The notes: generated by a model not told the origin, from the letters alone. Shown: positions 47,477 to 55,301, numbered from the stretch's first letter. The stretch: 64,000 bases of DNA from Halomonas sp. M4R1S46 (GCF_025725685.1 NZ_CP107008.1:4154001-4218000), one strand, 5' to 3'. Made by a program: numbers and translations.

Positions 47477-48724
47477 ATGAATCAGCGACATCCCCGAGAC
47501 GCCACGATTGCCGGGGAGGACGTCTCCCTCGAGGCCGTGGTCGAGCGGCTGAGCGGCTGGCACCGCGAGCATCGCGGCCAGGATGGGGACGCCTCGGCCA
47601 CCCCGGCGGCAGTCAGTGAGCGCGTGGACGCCGAGATCAAGGCCCTGGAGTCGCTGATGGCCGGTGACGAGGACCGCGAGCGCCTGGCCGGGCTGGCGCG
47701 CTGGCTGCAGGAGAGCCTCGAGCGACTGACCCCGGAGCTGCGGTCCCGGGGAGAATACCGGCTGTCCCACAGCTGGGCCTGTGACCATCCCCACAGTCGC
47801 CTGGTGGAGGAAGGGCGCGTATTGATGGCCAATGCCATCGACCGTGACCTCGAGGGCTTCGGTGCGCAGATCGCGCTGGATCCGGGGTGCGACCTGGCCT
47901 CGCTGCTGGTCGGACTCGAGATCCGTGGTGAGTCGCGCCTGGCCAACGGAGCGCTCGATCATTACCTGCGGGTGTCCGGCGACTATGGCATGCCTCGCCT
48001 GCTGTCGATGTTCCGGGTGATCGAGGCCCTGGCTGGTGCGAGACGGGCCCTGAGGCGTCGGCAGGACGCCGTTGGCGACGACGAGCAGCCGGCCCTGCTG
48101 GCGGAGACCATGGGAGCCTGCCGTCGCTATCTGACGCTGGCTGAGCAGCATGCCGAGTTCCGCTTCCCCCCGCTGGTGATCGGGGTGGGGGTGACCAGTA
48201 GCGGCAAGAGTCGCTTCACTCGCGCCCTGGTCGGTCAGTTGGGGGCGGTTCGGGTCTGTTCGGACGCGGAGCGCCGGCGCCTGCATGGAGAGTATCCACA
48301 GGCAACTCCCGACGAACCGGCTGTAGATATCTTCTCGGATGCAGCCACCGATCGCACCTACCGGCGACTGGCCGAGTGCGCCGGGAGACTCCTGGATGCC
48401 GGTTTCCCGGTCTGCATCGATGCCACCTGTCTCAAGCGCGAGCAACGGGACCGGTTGCGGCACCAGGCGGAGAGCCGCGGCCTGCCCGTCCTGCTGGTCA
48501 GTTTCGAGGCAGACGAGGCCACCCTGGAGCGACGTATCCGTAAGCGGGCCAGCCGACGAGGCGGCGATGTCCGGGACGGCCTGGCCATTCTCCACCGCCA
48601 GCGAGGCGGCTTCGAGGATTTCACCGATGATGAACGCCTGCACCTGATCCACCTGGACACCACGGCCGACAATGCCGGCGAGACGCTCGCCGGGCTGATC
48701 CAGGAGCATGCCCACTGGACCTGA
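47477..48724 (+). CDS. P-loop kinase with decayed aminoglycoside-phosphotransferase-like N-terminal domain
   Basis: A 415-residue protein of the COG2187/COG0645-type two-domain family. The C-terminal half is an intact small-molecule-kinase fold: Walker A GVTSSGKS at 238-245, VCIDATCLKREQRDRL and the late Arg-rich lid RRIRKRASRRGG. The N-terminal half aligns with the C-lobe of the usual phosphotransferase domain (CDLASLLVGLEIRGESRLAN; RVSGDYGMPRLLSMFRVIEA), but the first lobe is shortened and the HGDLH catalytic loop is replaced by HSWACDHPH around 98-106, with no DFD-like metal site. So the N-domain is probably inactive. Substrate is unknown; relation to zeta-type toxins is only at fold level. 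It follows hemL by 31 bases and may be co-transcribed. Confidence 0.68.
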   Translation: MNQRHPRDATIAGEDVSLEAVVERLSGWHREHRGQDGDASATPAAVSERVDAEIKALESLMAGDEDRERLAGLARWLQESLERLTPELRSRGEYRLSHSWACDHPHSRLVEEGRVLMANAIDRDLEGFGAQIALDPGCDLASLLVGLEIRGESRLANGALDHYLRVSGDYGMPRLLSMFRVIEALAGARRALRRRQDAVGDDEQPALLAETMGACRRYLTLAEQHAEFRFPPLVIGVGVTSSGKSRFTRALVGQLGAVRVCSDAERRRLHGEYPQATPDEPAVDIFSDAATDRTYRRLAECAGRLLDAGFPVCIDATCLKREQRDRLRHQAESRGLPVLLVSFEADEATLERRIRKRASRRGGDVRDGLAILHRQRGGFEDFTDDERLHLIHLDTTADNAGETLAGLIQEHAHWT

Positions 48725-48955
48725 CCCACCGCGGGGCTCGGCCCCGTGGCCCCAGGCGCAGGGAACCAGATGACCGCATACGTTTCCCCTCTTGCGCCGG
48801 CCTGAGGGCCTGTATGTTACATCTGGTGATCAGTCATAGCGGCTGCGTAAGCCGGGGGGGTCCATTACAAGTTACGGTTTTTTAAGTGAAAAAATGGCAG
48901 TGTGTTGGTAGTGTCACTCTTGCAACGGTTTTGTTTCCTTCCTGTATCATCAAGT

Positions 48956-48968
48956 TAATCGATTGATT
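48956..48968 (-). promoter_or_regulatory. Candidate IHF-binding site
   Basis: On the minus strand the sequence AATCAATCGATTA fits the IHF consensus WATCAANNNNTTR exactly. It lies about 160-170 bases upstream of the sigma-54 promoter and in AT-rich DNA, so it could bend DNA between an upstream activator and the polymerase. Confidence 0.5.
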
Positions 48969-49127
48969 TGCAATTATTTATCCAGCCAGCCTGCGGCATG
49001 GTACCGCTGACCTGTTTCATGGGCTTAACAGTCCTGACACGAATCCCTCCCCAAAACCGCATCCCCCGTCGTGTCCCATGGCCATGAGCGCGATTTCTCT
49101 CCAAGATTATCAGCTGGTTACGTTTTC

Positions 49128-49144
49128 CTGGCACGCAATATGCC
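49128..49144 (+). promoter_or_regulatory. Sigma-54 (-24/-12) promoter of the glycine-rich gene
   Basis: CTGGCACGCAATATGCC carries the invariant GG (49130-49131) and GC (49142-49143) ten bases apart, and TGGCACG matches the -24 half exactly; the -12 half reads ATGC instead of TTGC. Expected start near 49155 gives a leader of about 150 bases to the ATG at 49305. A matching sigma-54 activator is encoded at 53862-55301. Confidence 0.72.
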
Positions 49145-49304
49145 CTAGGTAGCTTGCCTGCGAGCGGGATCTTCGAGGGCTCAAGGTCGATCTTTCACGT
49201 CGACCAAGAGCAGGCAACCAGAACCGATGCCGTTATCGACCTTCGAATCGGCCCGGTTCGCAGCGGACGAGAATGGTCCAGCCGAATCGAACGGGAGAGT
49301 GATC

Positions 49305-50396
49305 ATGAAAGCGTATGCAATCGCGGGGACTTCCCTGCTGACCCTGGTCATGGCGATTTCCACTGCCCAGGCCAACCCCAGCGTCGGCGTCGGAGATGCC
49401 GAGCAGGACGTTGATTCCGCCGCTCTTGCCGTGGGTGGCAGCAGCGGCAGCGCCGATGGAGGAAATGGTTCCGGGTTTGGCTTCGGGGCCGGAGGGAGCG
49501 CCGATAGCAATGATGGCGGCGACGATGGCAGCGATGGCGCTGGTTATGGAGGTGCGGGGGCCGGCACAGGGCTTGGCGCCGGCGGGAATGGCGGCGCCAC
49601 CGGCCGCGGCGGCGATGCCTGGGCCATGAGCGAGTCCTACAACACCTCCATCAGCGTCATCTCGATGCAGAAGATGAAGTCGCATGTGAATGGGGCCGGC
49701 ATCAACGTCTATGGCGGTGATGGGGCTCGTGGCGCCGCCGGTGCCGCCGGTGGTGGCGCGCTCGCGGTCAGCGTTGGCTTCGGTGTCGGCGGGGACGGTG
49801 GCAGCGGTACTGGCGGCGACGGCGGTGATGCCGGCGCACTTGGTCACGGTGACGGTAACGGCGGCGATGGTTACGGGAAAGGCTACGGTAGTGGCTATGG
49901 CCTCGGCCTCGGTGGCGGTGCCAATGCCGGCAGCGGCGCCGCTAGCGGTGCTTCCGCCGACAATGTTGACGGCAATGAGGACCAGAGTGCTGGCGCCGGT
50001 TCCAGCGCCGGGGCGAGCGCCACGGCCGGTACCGGCGGCGCCGGCAGCGGGACCGGTAGCGGGACCGGTGTGGGTTCCGGGACCGGCGGCGACGGCAGCG
50101 GTAGCGGCTGGGCCGGCGCGGTGGCCGGTGACGGCGGCGACGGCTACGGCGGCGGTGGCGGCGGCGGCATGGGTACCGGCGGGGCTGCCGTTGCCGCCGG
50201 CGGTGCCGGCGGCGACGGTGGTGCCGGTGGCAACGGCGGTGCGGCCATCCTGAGGACCGGGGCGGCCAGCATCTCGGTTGCCGCAGGCGGCGTCTACGGT
50301 GGTGTTTCCAACATCAACAACTCCACCGGCTTCTACAACTCGCAGCTGTCCGGCACCAGCATCGCTGCCCACAGCAACGTGAGCATCGGCAACTGA
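49305..50396 (+). CDS. Secreted glycine-rich repetitive protein, candidate fibre or matrix subunit
   Basis: A 363-residue protein not recognised as any named family. Residues 1-23 form a signal peptide (cleavage after AQA). Residues 45-105 and 137-315 are extremely rich in Gly with Ala, Ser and Asp (GGDGG, GSGTG, GAGG patterns) and almost lack Lys, Arg, Pro and Cys. Between them, residues 116-138 form a short ordinary segment with Q122, M124, G130, G132, N134, V135 and G138 that matches residues 72-94 of the next protein. The C-terminus (318-363) returns to beta-prone Asn/Ser/Ile sequence ending NVSIGN. The ATG at 49305 has GGGAGAG upstream. First gene of the operon behind the sigma-54 promoter. 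By context with the FapD- and FapF-like genes it is a likely functional-amyloid or matrix subunit. Confidence 0.75.
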   Translation: MKAYAIAGTSLLTLVMAISTAQANPSVGVGDAEQDVDSAALAVGGSSGSADGGNGSGFGFGAGGSADSNDGGDDGSDGAGYGGAGAGTGLGAGGNGGATGRGGDAWAMSESYNTSISVISMQKMKSHVNGAGINVYGGDGARGAAGAAGGGALAVSVGFGVGGDGGSGTGGDGGDAGALGHGDGNGGDGYGKGYGSGYGLGLGGGANAGSGAASGASADNVDGNEDQSAGAGSSAGASATAGTGGAGSGTGSGTGVGSGTGGDGSGSGWAGAVAGDGGDGYGGGGGGGMGTGGAAVAAGGAGGDGGAGGNGGAAILRTGAASISVAAGGVYGGVSNINNSTGFYNSQLSGTSIAAHSNVSIGN

Positions 50397-50506
50397 GGAT
50401 GAGGGCCCAGGGACGGGCCCGAGTTGTCACATCACGGTCGGGAACTGGCGGAGTGCGCTCCGCCGGTTCTTCCCACTGCTTGGGCAGGCCGGAAGGAGGC
50501 TAAGCG

Positions 50507-50929
50507 ATGAAGGCAATCATGAGCATCCCACTGAGACAGCAACTCATGGTGTCCCTGGTCGGGTTGTCAATGGGAGTGGCGGGGATCGGCTATGCCGGTG
50601 CCGACGAGGCCGGAGAAGGAATGCCGGCGAGCGTTGGCTTCGAGGCCCTGCAGAGCATGGATCTCGAGGCGATGGGACAGACTCGTGGCCGGGATGGCGT
50701 CAACGTGCATCTCGATCGGGTCAATGTCCAGAGCGTCCAGGATATGGACGCCATCACCGTCGGCTCCGGGTTCAATGTCACCAACGGCAACATGATGACC
50801 GGCGATATCACCTTCGAACAGGGGGCTATGGGCCACTATAGCGGCACCGGGATCTTCAACAACATCACGGGCAACGCCAACGCCGTCAATAACGCCATCG
50901 GCATCAGTGTCTATATCCAGAACCCTTGA
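50507..50929 (+). CDS. Secreted small beta-rich protein, candidate amyloid subunit or nucleator
   Basis: A 140-residue protein with a signal peptide (about 1-32, ending YAGA). After an LxxMGQTRGRDG segment at 53-64 come Asn/Val/Ile/Gly-rich beta-prone sequences: residues 72-94 match the non-glycine segment of the preceding glycine-rich protein (9 of 23 identical by eye), and the C-terminus FNNITGNANAVNNAIGISVY resembles Asn-rich amyloid segments of Fap and curli subunits. There is no cysteine. AAGGAGG precedes the ATG. It lies 110 bases after the glycine-rich gene and 74 bases before the peptidase gene. I infer a minor subunit or nucleator role; homology to a named Fap protein is not established. 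Confidence 0.7.
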   Translation: MKAIMSIPLRQQLMVSLVGLSMGVAGIGYAGADEAGEGMPASVGFEALQSMDLEAMGQTRGRDGVNVHLDRVNVQSVQDMDAITVGSGFNVTNGNMMTGDITFEQGAMGHYSGTGIFNNITGNANAVNNAIGISVYIQNP

Positions 50930-51003
50930 TCCCCGGTGGCGGGGAGACCTTCGCGATCAACAGGCATGAGTCTCTGATGAGGAGTGCTGGAGGTACACAA
51001 TCC

Positions 51004-51720
51004 ATGATGAAGGATTCACAAGCTCCCCCCCTTCTGCTGGTGGTACTGCTGGCCATGTTGGGGGGCGGTGCGGTTGGCTCCACGGAAGCCGGCCAGGTCA
51101 ATATATCGAGTCTCTTCGGCTCCTTCCACGTCGAGGCCAAGAGCCTGTCGGAGATCAGTTGGGAGAGAGTGGTGCGGCAGGAATACGACTTCAGCTGTGG
51201 CTCGGCGGCAGTGGCGACCCTGCTGACCTATCACTATGATCGCCCGACCACGGAAGGCGAGGTCTTCGAGGCGATGATTCGTGAGGGAGACCGGGATCAG
51301 ATCCAGGTTTACGGCTTTTCCATGCTGGATATGAAACGTTATCTGGATGCCCAGGGACTCGACTCCGATGGCTTCGAGATTTCCTTGGATGACTTCATGC
51401 GCATCGGCGTGCCCGCCATTACCCTTATCAATACGGGCGGGTACAAGCACTTCGTGGTCGTCAAGGGGGTGGATGACCGGAATGTCCTGGTCGGCGACCC
51501 GGCGGCGGGAACCGTCGTGGTCCCGAAGGAGATGTTCGAGACGCTGTGGACCGGTACGGTGCTCGGTGCTCGGGCCGACCTGGACGTGGCCCAGAACCAT
51601 TTCAACAGCGAGCGTGACTGGCGTGTTCGACCTGCCTCGCCTATCGAGGAAGGGGTTCAGCGCTACAACGTCGGCGCCAACCTGCTCTCGCTACCGGGCA
51701 GTATCGAATTGGGTAGGTAA
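51004..51720 (+). CDS. C39-type cysteine peptidase, FapD-like, exported
   Basis: A 238-residue protein with a signal-like hydrophobic N-terminus (MMKDSQAPPLLLVVLLAMLG) and a single papain-like C39 domain. The catalytic triad is complete: Cys65 in YDFSCGSAAVATLL, His149 in GGYKHFVVVKG and Asp165 in VLVGDPAAG. It has no ABC-transporter domains, so it is the stand-alone periplasmic kind found as FapD in Fap amyloid operons. I chose the ATG at 51004 because GGAGG lies at 50989-50993; an earlier ATG at 50926 would add 26 residues before the signal. It probably processes other products of the cluster. Confidence 0.8.
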   Translation: MMKDSQAPPLLLVVLLAMLGGGAVGSTEAGQVNISSLFGSFHVEAKSLSEISWERVVRQEYDFSCGSAAVATLLTYHYDRPTTEGEVFEAMIREGDRDQIQVYGFSMLDMKRYLDAQGLDSDGFEISLDDFMRIGVPAITLINTGGYKHFVVVKGVDDRNVLVGDPAAGTVVVPKEMFETLWTGTVLGARADLDVAQNHFNSERDWRVRPASPIEEGVQRYNVGANLLSLPGSIELGR

Positions 51721-51740
51721 TCACCAAGGAGTTACCGACC

Positions 51741-52406
51741 ATGAACGTAAAAGCAATACGACGGCGAGCAGGTCCCCTGAGGGTCCTGTCTGCCGTGTTG
51801 TTGGTCGGGGCCGCATCCCTGGCTCCGACGGGGGTATCGCCTGCTTCGGCGGCAACGACCTTCGTCCATGCAGTGCAAGGTGTCCACTCAGACGCACCCG
51901 ATATCTATCGGCAGGGCGAGGTCATTCCCGAGGACAGACTGGCCACCCTGCGAGGTGGCTTCAACCTGGGGGGAATGGAACTGGACTTTGGGGCGAAGCT
52001 GACCACCCTGATCAACAACACCGTCCGTTACGAGACCGAAGTGGCCTTTAGAAACACCGGTATGGAGGTGCTATCCCAGACACTGAGCAATGCGGGTAGT
52101 AGCGCCGTAACCCAGGTTGGCTCTGGCTCGACGGCTGGGAGCAGCGTTGGAGGTGGCAGACTCGATCTCTCCGGGCTCACCGACTTCTCCGGTATCGTGA
52201 TCGATGGCCCGGCAGGTATCGGCAGTACCGCGGTACTGCACAGCATCACGCGCCAGGCCATTGTCAGCACTCTGGCGACCACGGCCTCTGGACAGAGCAT
52301 CCAGAACAGGATCGATATCGGGGTATATGTCAACAATATTGGCGAACTGAAAGCAGCACAGCAGAAGGCCAGAATTCTCCATTCTCTACAGGGTATCGTT
52401 CGCTAA
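51741..52406 (+). CDS. Secreted protein with FapE-like position and C-terminal beta motif
   Basis: A 221-residue protein with signal peptide (cleavage after PASA, about residue 38). An RLATLRGGFNLGG segment at 67-79 contains a double glycine after a hydrophobic stretch, the kind of site C39 peptidases cut. The rest is Ser/Gly/Thr-rich and beta-prone. Residues 188-199 (QNRIDIGVYVNN) match residues 128-139 of the 140-residue protein at N, I, I, V, Y and N. AAGGAG is nine bases before the ATG. It is the last plus-strand gene, 20 bases after the peptidase, as fapE follows fapD in Pseudomonas; whether it is a true FapE homologue needs a profile search. Confidence 0.68.
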   Translation: MNVKAIRRRAGPLRVLSAVLLVGAASLAPTGVSPASAATTFVHAVQGVHSDAPDIYRQGEVIPEDRLATLRGGFNLGGMELDFGAKLTTLINNTVRYETEVAFRNTGMEVLSQTLSNAGSSAVTQVGSGSTAGSSVGGGRLDLSGLTDFSGIVIDGPAGIGSTAVLHSITRQAIVSTLATTASGQSIQNRIDIGVYVNNIGELKAAQQKARILHSLQGIVR

Positions 52407-52483
52407 GGGAATGACTGGATGGCCCCACTGTCATCGGTCGCCAGTATCTAGCAGGTCCGATTGGCAGGGCAGGAGGCTTCGAA

Positions 52484-52520
52484 TGGGGTTGGCAGGGGTT
52501 TCCAGTCCCTGCCAACCCCA
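52484..52520. terminator. Large hairpin between convergent genes
   Basis: A perfect 14-bp stem (TGGGGTTGGCAGGG at 52484-52497 with CCCTGCCAACCCCA at 52507-52520) and a 9-base loop sit in the 142-base gap between the plus-strand operon and the convergent barrel gene. There is no T run, but position and stability suggest a bidirectional terminator. Confidence 0.65.
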
Positions 52521-52548
52521 TAAGCGATGAAGCCGTTATCTTTCTGGA

Positions 52549-53616
52549 TTAGAAGACGTTCATGCCGAAGGGGGCGCGCAACGTCAGGACGGTGTCGGGG
52601 GCATCATCGGTAACGCCGAGCTCCAGGCCCACGTTGAGTGCAGCATCCTGGCTGAACTGATAGGACCAGCCCAGCAGCATCGACCCCACATTCAGGCTGC
52701 CGGATTCTCCCGTCACGGAACTGCCCTCTTCGCCGGAAAAGGTCGTCTCGGTTTTGTCGATGAAATCGTTCTTGTAGCCCAGGGTGAAAGAGGTCCTGGG
52801 ATTGATGGAATAGGCCATGCCGAAGCTCAGTCGGACGGCGTCGCCCGGATCGACTTCCTCGACCTCCACCTCACCGACTCGCTCGTTGACATCGTCCTCG
52901 AGGTGGAACTGGTAGCCCAGGTTGGCGAAGTAGACCGCCGGCGCCGAAGGGTAGAGCACCGTCAGGCTGGGTTCGATGGAATGAAAACCAGAGCCCGTGG
53001 CGAGTTCTTCCTCGATGCCATTGGCGTCACGGTCGACATCGAAGGGACCCTGGCCAGTAGTCGACTTGTAACGTAGGTTACCGACAAAGAAAGGGGCTCC
53101 ATTTTCGCCACTATTGATCTGGTAATGTGCGGCCAGCTCGATATCACCGAGATGGTTGCCGGTCCGGTTTCTCTCGAGCCTGAACGGAGGTTCTTCAAGC
53201 TCATTGGCTTCCGTATCGTCCCGGTAAAGATAAGGGACGCGTAGTTCCAGTTCCAGACGGTCGGTGACCCCCAGACGGCCAGTGACGGCGGCGGTAAAGG
53301 TATCCCGGTCGATATCATCGGCAGTCAGTAGACCGATTTGCAGGGTCTCGAGAATTTCTACCCCTCGGAACGTCAGGCGGTTGACGCTGGAATGGGAGTA
53401 CTGGAATTCTGGTTCGAGTACGAGACGGCCCTGGGGCGTCAAGACGCCGCCGATATCTGGGATCGCTTGGACTTCGGGCGCCTCCCGTGAGGGCGGTGGA
53501 CGCTGTCCCACTGGCTGGAAGGTATCGTCTTCTGACGTTTGGGCCGTGGCATGTCCCGAGATTGTCAGGGGGAGCAGACTACAGGCGAGGGCGAGCCTCT
53601 TGAGATCGAACATCAT
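52549..53616 (-). CDS. Outer-membrane beta-barrel protein, FapF-like
   Basis: A 355-residue exported protein: signal peptide (about 1-25, ending ATA), a short proline-rich linker (residues 33-52), then GGVLTPQGRLVLEPEFQYSH followed by alternating polar/hydrophobic strands ending APFGMNVF with a terminal phenylalanine, as outer-membrane barrels do. The GVLTP..L.LEP..QYSHSSVNR block recalls FapF, the pore that exports Fap amyloid, and related proteins often annotated only as 'transporter'. The N-terminal coiled coil and plug of Pseudomonas FapF appear shortened. It has acidic loops and is transcribed towards the fibre operon. A C39 peptidase next door supports the assignment. Confidence 0.72.
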   Translation of the reverse strand: MMFDLKRLALACSLLPLTISGHATAQTSEDDTFQPVGQRPPPSREAPEVQAIPDIGGVLTPQGRLVLEPEFQYSHSSVNRLTFRGVEILETLQIGLLTADDIDRDTFTAAVTGRLGVTDRLELELRVPYLYRDDTEANELEEPPFRLERNRTGNHLGDIELAAHYQINSGENGAPFFVGNLRYKSTTGQGPFDVDRDANGIEEELATGSGFHSIEPSLTVLYPSAPAVYFANLGYQFHLEDDVNERVGEVEVEEVDPGDAVRLSFGMAYSINPRTSFTLGYKNDFIDKTETTFSGEEGSSVTGESGSLNVGSMLLGWSYQFSQDAALNVGLELGVTDDAPDTVLTLRAPFGMNVF

Positions 53617-53786
53617 GATCGTTTTCCCTATTCCCTTGATTTAAAAAAACTTTACAAGTTGCTCAAGACTCCTTGCCGCTTTCAGGTTCACGCACTCCGT
53701 GATTTTCTAGGGTAGTCCCTCGGAGTCACGGGATCGAGCCGGTGATGTCAATTTCTTCGGGTCAGGGGGAGGTGAGCTCATCATCT

Positions 53787-53800
53787 GCTACTGGGAGGCC
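53787..53800 (-). promoter_or_regulatory. Possible second sigma-54 promoter facing the barrel gene
   Basis: On the minus strand TGGCCTCCCAGTAGCA has GG and GC ten bases apart (53800-53799 and 53788-53787), about 170 bases upstream of the barrel start, a leader similar in length to that of the glycine-rich gene. The match outside GG/GC is only partial, and it overlaps a palindrome. Confidence 0.3.
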
Positions 53801-53814
53801 ATATGGCCTCCCAG
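53791..53814. repeat. Perfect 24-bp palindrome
   Basis: CTGGGAGGCCAT and its exact complement form an uninterrupted 24-bp palindrome in the gap between the barrel gene and the sigma-54 activator gene. It may be a terminator hairpin for the activator gene or an operator for a dimeric regulator; no T run follows on the minus strand. Confidence 0.6.
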
Positions 53815-53861
53815 GGATAAACGTCGAGATACTGATGGTGCGAGGATACATTATCATCATT

Positions 53862-55301
53862 CTATGATGGCCCTTTCTTGAGCGATGACAGGTGAAGCAC
53901 ATTCGGAGCTTCCCTCGGTTTCCCACCCTCATCTTTTCCCTTTGGCCCTGAGGCCTCGCTCGCCCGGTTGATCTTGTGCTTCTCCATCAAACGATAGAGG
54001 GTCACTCGAGAGATGCCAAGCTCTCGGGCGGCATGCTGTATGTTGAAGCTGTTGCGAGTCAACGCCGCCAGCACGACGCCCCGTTCGGCGATGTCCCGGG
54101 CTTCCTCAAGACTCTCGGCATGTCGTGAAGCACAGTGACGCCTCTCCAGCCCAAGGTCGCTTGGACGGATCAGGCGATGATCGCACATGACCAGGGCGCG
54201 TCGTACACGATTTATAAGCTCGCGAATATTCCCTGGCCATTCATACAGGCGAATCAGTGCCAGGCTTTCCTTGTTGAAGCCCGTCACTTGCAGGGATTTT
54301 TCATTGGCAAATTGGTGAAAGAAATGGCGGGCGAGGATCTCGATATCCGCGCCCCGCATCCTCAGCGGTGGAATCCTGACCTGCAGGACATTGAGCCGGT
54401 GGTACAGGTCTTCGCGGAAGCTGCCCTGAGCTACGGCTTTATCCAGGTCCACATGGGTAGCCGCGAGGACGCGAACGTCAACTTCGATTTCCTTCAGGCC
54501 ACCGACCCGTTGTATCGCATGATTTTCGAGGAACCGCAGCAGGTTTACCTGTAGTTCCAGAGGGAGATCGCCGATCTCGTCGAGGAAGAGGGTTCCGCCC
54601 TGAGTGTTCTCGATGATGCCGATCTTGCGCTGACTCGCCCCGGTAAAGGCGCCCTTCTCATGGCCGAACAGCTCCGACTGGATCAGGTTGGTAGGCAAGG
54701 CTCCACAGTTGACGGCATTGAAGGGATGACCCGATCGGGAGGATTCGTCATGTATGGCGCGGGCCGTCAGCTCCTTGCCGGTGCCGGATTCTCCCTGGAT
54801 GAATACCGGAGCATCGACGACAGCCACTTTGTGTATGGTCTTGAAGAGCTCCTGCATGATGGGACTGTGACCCACCATCTGGCACTCACTTGTCCCCGCC
54901 TCTCCTTGGCAGCGTGTTGAACTCGCAAGATGCGCAATGTCTTGAAGGCTCTCCAGAGTATAATGAAGTTTATGGACGTCGATTGGCAGCACATGATATG
55001 CGCAGAAAAGCTGGCCGATGGCCAGGCGAATATCATTCTTGTTCAACAGTGCTTTCTGGACAATAGCGATCCAACGTATCGTTCTTTCGTTGATAAAGTT
55101 TTCAATTTCACTGGAGAAGCCAGGACTCCTTGACTCAAAGATGAATAGCCCAACGAGAGGAAGGTCATCCTTGGGAGATTGCATTGCTTCCTGGATGCAT
55201 TCTACCTGATGGATCGACCATCCCAAGCTTGAGATTTGGCTGATAATTTTTTCCTTATTCTCCCCTTTTCCTATGATAATGACGTTTTTTAGTGCCTTCA
55301 T
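53862..55301 (-). CDS. Sigma-54-dependent transcriptional activator, VpsR-like
   Basis: Enhancer-binding protein of 479 residues. The N-terminal 120 residues look like a receiver fold, but where the phosphoacceptor Asp should be the sequence is LVGLFIFESRSPG, so it is unlikely to be phosphorylated; VpsR-type biofilm regulators have such a domain and may bind c-di-GMP. The AAA+ domain is complete: GESGTGKE at 170-177, GAFTGA at 217-222, GGTLFLDEIGD at 235-245, and the arginines of REDLYHRLNV. A Fis-type helix-turn-helix (AARELGISRVTLYRLMEKHK) ends the protein. The intact GAFTGA means it should engage sigma-54, matching the promoter at 49128. AAGGAT precedes the ATG. Confidence 0.82.
   Translation of the reverse strand: MKALKNVIIIGKGENKEKIISQISSLGWSIHQVECIQEAMQSPKDDLPLVGLFIFESRSPGFSSEIENFINERTIRWIAIVQKALLNKNDIRLAIGQLFCAYHVLPIDVHKLHYTLESLQDIAHLASSTRCQGEAGTSECQMVGHSPIMQELFKTIHKVAVVDAPVFIQGESGTGKELTARAIHDESSRSGHPFNAVNCGALPTNLIQSELFGHEKGAFTGASQRKIGIIENTQGGTLFLDEIGDLPLELQVNLLRFLENHAIQRVGGLKEIEVDVRVLAATHVDLDKAVAQGSFREDLYHRLNVLQVRIPPLRMRGADIEILARHFFHQFANEKSLQVTGFNKESLALIRLYEWPGNIRELINRVRRALVMCDHRLIRPSDLGLERRHCASRHAESLEEARDIAERGVVLAALTRNSFNIQHAARELGISRVTLYRLMEKHKINRASEASGPKGKDEGGKPREAPNVLHLSSLKKGPS

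Larger units (their letters stand above)
48725..49304. other. Long AT-richer regulatory gap before the glycine-rich gene
   Basis: 580 bases without a credible gene. It is visibly richer in A and T than its flanks from 48870 to 49000 and contains an IHF-type site (48956-48968) and a sigma-54 promoter (49128-49144). This is the size and composition expected for a promoter region bound by an upstream activator. Confidence 0.6.

Noticed and set aside
47477..48724. Zeta-type toxin
   Set aside because: There is no antitoxin gene, and the two-domain layout matches the phosphotransferase-kinase fusion family instead.
49233..50372. Long open frames on the minus strand and other plus frames across the glycine-rich gene
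   Set aside because: They are shadows of a GC-rich repetitive gene; they lack ribosome binding sites, and only the 49305 frame has a signal peptide.
50926..51003. Earlier ATG for the C39 peptidase
   Set aside because: It would place 26 polar residues before the signal peptide; the ATG at 51004 has a GGAGG site.
49305..53616. Classical curli (csgBAC/DEFG) operon
   Set aside because: No CsgA-type Ser-X5-Gln-X4-Asn repeats and no CsgG-like lipoprotein; only the regulator resembles CsgD.
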